Part shown: positions 5,975 to 7,323 of the stretch, in pieces
How positions within the stretch are numbered: the stretch's first letter is position 1
Layout of the letters: each line of letters starts with the position of its first letter
Assembly: GCA_943356425.1 (NCBI GenBank)
Contig: CALRFE010000033.1
Coordinates: forward strand, 1-7,323
Reading direction: 5' to 3'
DNA: 7,323 nt
Origin: Candidatus Nomurabacteria bacterium
GTDB taxonomy: Bacteria > Patescibacteriota > Minisyncoccia > Phycocordibacterales > UBA9973
Position numbers and translations under genes: made by a program
Notes under the pieces: model-generated
What the model was told of the DNA's origin: nothing
What the model saw: only the letters and a program-made list of their open reading frames with translations
The model's database searches: none

Positions 5975-5995
5975 CCCCTCCTTTAAAAGGAGGGG
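5975..5995. repeat. Near-perfect palindrome, REP/MITE-like extragenic element
   Basis: CCCCTCCTTT (5975-5984) and its exact complement (5986-5995) around one A, followed by ACTGAGGGGTGGTG. The flanks (CACGCC on the left, GGTGG on the right) pair partly, extending the fold. There is no T run, so it is not a simple terminator. It looks like a dispersed extragenic palindrome; only one copy is in the window. Confidence 0.6.
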
Positions 5996-6015
5996 ACTGA
6001 GGGGTGGTGCGCATT

Positions 6016-6043
6016 ATTTCCAAGATTATACTTGGAAATTTTT
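6016..6043 (+). terminator. Intrinsic terminator before tig
   Basis: Stem ATTTCCAAG (6016-6024) / CTTGGAAAT (6031-6039) with an ATTATA loop, followed by TTTTC. It probably ends the 54-residue protein transcript. The T run runs into the -35 of tig. Confidence 0.65.
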
Positions 6044-6045
6044 CT

Positions 6046-6074
6046 TTGACAAAAAACCGAAGTCCATATAAACT
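6046..6074 (+). promoter_or_regulatory. Promoter of tig, predicted leaderless or nearly so
   Basis: Perfect -35 TTGACA (6046-6051), then either TAAACT (6069-6074) with a 17-base spacer or TATAAA (6067-6072) with 15. Transcription would start near 6079-6081, 3-5 bases before the ATG at 6084, leaving no room for a ribosome binding site. Confidence 0.72.
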
Positions 6075-6083
6075 GACAAAACC

Positions 6084-7127
6084 ATGCAATATAAAGATAT
6101 AAAAATTACAAAAGGAGATAAAGGCACCGTAATCATTACGGGCGAGCTACCGACAGATATCGTGGAGAGCTACCGAGCACACGCGCTCATGCACTTAAAT
6201 GAACGCATCGAAGTTCCTGGTTTCCGTAAAGGCAAAGTTCCGGAAAATGTCCTCGAAAAACACGTTTCAGAACTTGCTGTTTTAGAAGAGATGGCAGAAC
6301 ACGCGCTCGGAGAACACTACCCAAAATTGCTCGAGGAACACAAGATCGACGCAATTGGTCGCCCAGAAATTAGCATCACCAAGCTCGCAAAAGGAAATCC
6401 ACTCGGCTTTACCATCACAACGGCAGTCTTCCCCGAAATCACACTTCCCGATTACAAAACAATTGCGAAAAAAGAAGGTGCGCAACTTGTTGAATCGACC
6501 GTCACCGATGAAGAAGTAGAAAAAACCATCAAAGATATTCGCGGTTCCCGTAGTCCCAAAAAACAAGACGCCGAAGGAAAACCGATCGAACCGACTGAAG
6601 AAGAAATGCCCCCGCTCGATGATGATTTTGTAAAATCGCTCGGCAATTTTGAAAATGTCGACGATTTTAAGAAAAAACTTCGCGACAACATCAAACTCGA
6701 AAAAGATAATCACGCGCGCGAAGCGAATCGTCTGAAGATCTTGGAAAAAGTGCTCGAAAATACCAAAGCAGAAATCCCCGACATTCTCGTCGAAGCAGAA
6801 CTCGACAAAATGCTCTTCCGCATGAAAAGCGACATCTCACAGATGGGACTTTCATATGAAGACTATTTGAAACACATGGGCAAATCAGAAGACGCCGTTC
6901 GCGACGAATTCCGCGCCGATGCAGAAAAACGTGTTCGCATGGAACTCTTACTCCACGAGATCGCAAAAAAAGAAAATATCAAGGCAGATCCAGAAAAAGT
7001 TTCGCACGAAGTCGCACACATCATGGAAATGTACAAAGATGCTGACAAAATGCGCAGTACCGCATACGTCGAAGCGATGCTTGAAAACGAAGCGGTCTTT
7101 AAATTCCTCGAATCGCAAGCAAATTAG
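6084..7127 (+). CDS. tig: Trigger factor lacking the PPIase domain
   Basis: Trigger factor is the chaperone that sits at the ribosome exit tunnel and shields nascent chains. The 347 residues compare with 432 in E. coli. The N-terminal ribosome-binding domain (1 to about 145) carries the signature loop GFRKGKVP (46-53). The FKBP-type peptidyl-prolyl isomerase domain, normally about 100 residues, is missing: residues 143-152 (EEVEKTIKDI) lead into a short linker rich in Lys, Glu and Pro (about 153-176), then straight to PPLDDDFVKSLGNFENVDDF, the usual start of the C-terminal chaperone domain (about 178-347). That domain is complete with its long helical arms. No frameshift is needed, so this is a natural domain loss. 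Prolyl isomerisation is not essential for chaperone action in E. coli trigger factor. The gene has its own promoter. Confidence 0.97.
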   Translation: MQYKDIKITKGDKGTVIITGELPTDIVESYRAHALMHLNERIEVPGFRKGKVPENVLEKHVSELAVLEEMAEHALGEHYPKLLEEHKIDAIGRPEISITKLAKGNPLGFTITTAVFPEITLPDYKTIAKKEGAQLVESTVTDEEVEKTIKDIRGSRSPKKQDAEGKPIEPTEEEMPPLDDDFVKSLGNFENVDDFKKKLRDNIKLEKDNHAREANRLKILEKVLENTKAEIPDILVEAELDKMLFRMKSDISQMGLSYEDYLKHMGKSEDAVRDEFRADAEKRVRMELLLHEIAKKENIKADPEKVSHEVAHIMEMYKDADKMRSTAYVEAMLENEAVFKFLESQAN

Positions 7128-7156
7128 TTTTTAGTTTATAGGTGTTAGTTTTTAGC
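7125..7156 (-). repeat. Heptanucleotide repeat array 4, reverse orientation, overlapping the tig stop codon
   Basis: Read on the minus strand it has four 7-base units (for example GCTAAAA at 7156-7150 and ACTAACA at 7149-7143) and a partial fifth that contains the complement of the tig TAG stop. The period is exactly 7 and the unit type matches the three plus-strand arrays. It faces array 3, about 70 bases away. Confidence 0.7.
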
Positions 7157-7165
7157 TTTCTCTCC

Positions 7166-7194
7166 TTGTAAAAACTCCCCACAAAAAGTATACT
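7166..7194 (+). promoter_or_regulatory. Promoter of the gene starting at 7259
   Basis: -35 TTGTAA (7166-7171), exact 17-base spacer, -10 TATACT (7189-7194). Predicted start near 7201, giving a leader of about 58 bases that contains heptad array 3. Confidence 0.7.
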
Positions 7195-7223
7195 TCTTTT
7201 GTCTCTTTATGAATTTAATTTAA

Positions 7224-7254
7224 GCTAGAAGCTAACAGCTAAAAGCTTTAACCT
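7224..7254 (+). repeat. Heptanucleotide repeat array 3, directly before the last gene
   Basis: Four exact-period units (for example GCTAGAA at 7224 and GCTAACA at 7231) and a trailing CCT, ending 4 bases before the ATG at 7259. Same 31-base length and layout as arrays 1 and 2, with A in place of G at the fourth position of most units. Confidence 0.82.
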
Positions 7255-7258
7255 GATC

Positions 7259-7323
7259 ATGCTTATTCCCACCGTTATCCCGGTACCAGATCCTCGCATC
7301 GAATGCATGCTCGGCTCGCTACG
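7259..7323 (+). CDS. Start of a protein gene cut by the window edge, possibly ClpP protease subunit
   Basis: Only 21 complete codons are visible: MLIPTVIPVPDPRIECMLGS and one more. A promoter with perfect spacing and a heptad array before the ATG support this start. The first residues LIPTVI equal the N-terminus of many ClpP proteins, and clpP commonly follows tig. However, the next residues do not match the expected E-x-x-x-GER-x-YDIYSRLL block, so the assignment is weak. Alternatives are another protein with a chance resemblance, or an unusual ClpP paralogue. Confidence 0.45.
   Translation, partial: MLIPTVIPVPDPRIECMLGSL

Noticed and set aside
6282..6713. 143-residue minus-strand frame rich in Phe
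   Set aside because: It is the antisense of the Lys/Glu-rich trigger factor; Phe-rich composition is the typical artefact of GAA/AAA codons.
3775..7254. CRISPR array from short regular repeats
   Set aside because: Units are 7 bases with no spacers and arrays are only 31 bases long; no cas genes are seen.
1..7323. Recoded TGA (as in Gracilibacteria or Absconditabacteria)
   Set aside because: No recognised gene contains an in-frame TGA; stops seen are TAA and TAG only, which is compatible with the standard bacterial code, although the sample is small.

Overview
The window reads as a chromosomal piece of a Candidate Phyla Radiation (Patescibacteria) bacterium, most likely Parcubacteria-like. 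Reasons: a very large secreted protein with degenerate 'GYAWSxxxGWIxF'-type repeats and Myxococcus-type cysteine repeats, a shortened trigger factor without the peptidyl-prolyl isomerase domain, a NusA with an extra acidic insertion and no rimP or infB beside it, small single-pass membrane proteins, and almost no Shine-Dalgarno sequences. The genetic code looks standard: all stops seen are TAA or TAG and no gene needs TGA as sense. The lineage is an inference; no rRNA is present.

Left part (1-3019): an envelope region. On the minus strand a 105-residue membrane-anchored repeat protein (2096-2413) is followed after 6 bases by a long secreted protein that starts at 2089 and stays open for 696 codons to the window edge. 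Divergently, on the plus strand, lies a membrane-anchored cysteine-containing protein (2549-3019). Both transcription units start from the 2414-2548 gap. A strong two-way terminator (3036-3071) closes the block on the right.

Middle (3107-3666): one unrecognised secreted protein with its own promoter and terminator, a self-contained cassette.

Right part (3674-7323): housekeeping genes on the plus strand: nusA (transcription elongation, termination and antitermination), ppa (pyrophosphate hydrolysis), a 54-residue membrane protein, tig (ribosome-bound chaperone) and the first 21 complete codons of a further gene, perhaps clpP. Most have a visible promoter of their own, so this looks like a row of single genes rather than one operon.

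The least expected structure is a degenerate 7-base tandem repeat (consensus roughly SCTRAMA, four units plus a trailing CCT or GCT). It lies 3-5 bases before the start codon of nusA, ppa and the last gene, each time between a plausible promoter and the start. A fourth array in the opposite orientation overlaps the tig stop codon. This is the main candidate for something undescribed. No tRNA, rRNA, CRISPR array, transposase or integrase was seen.
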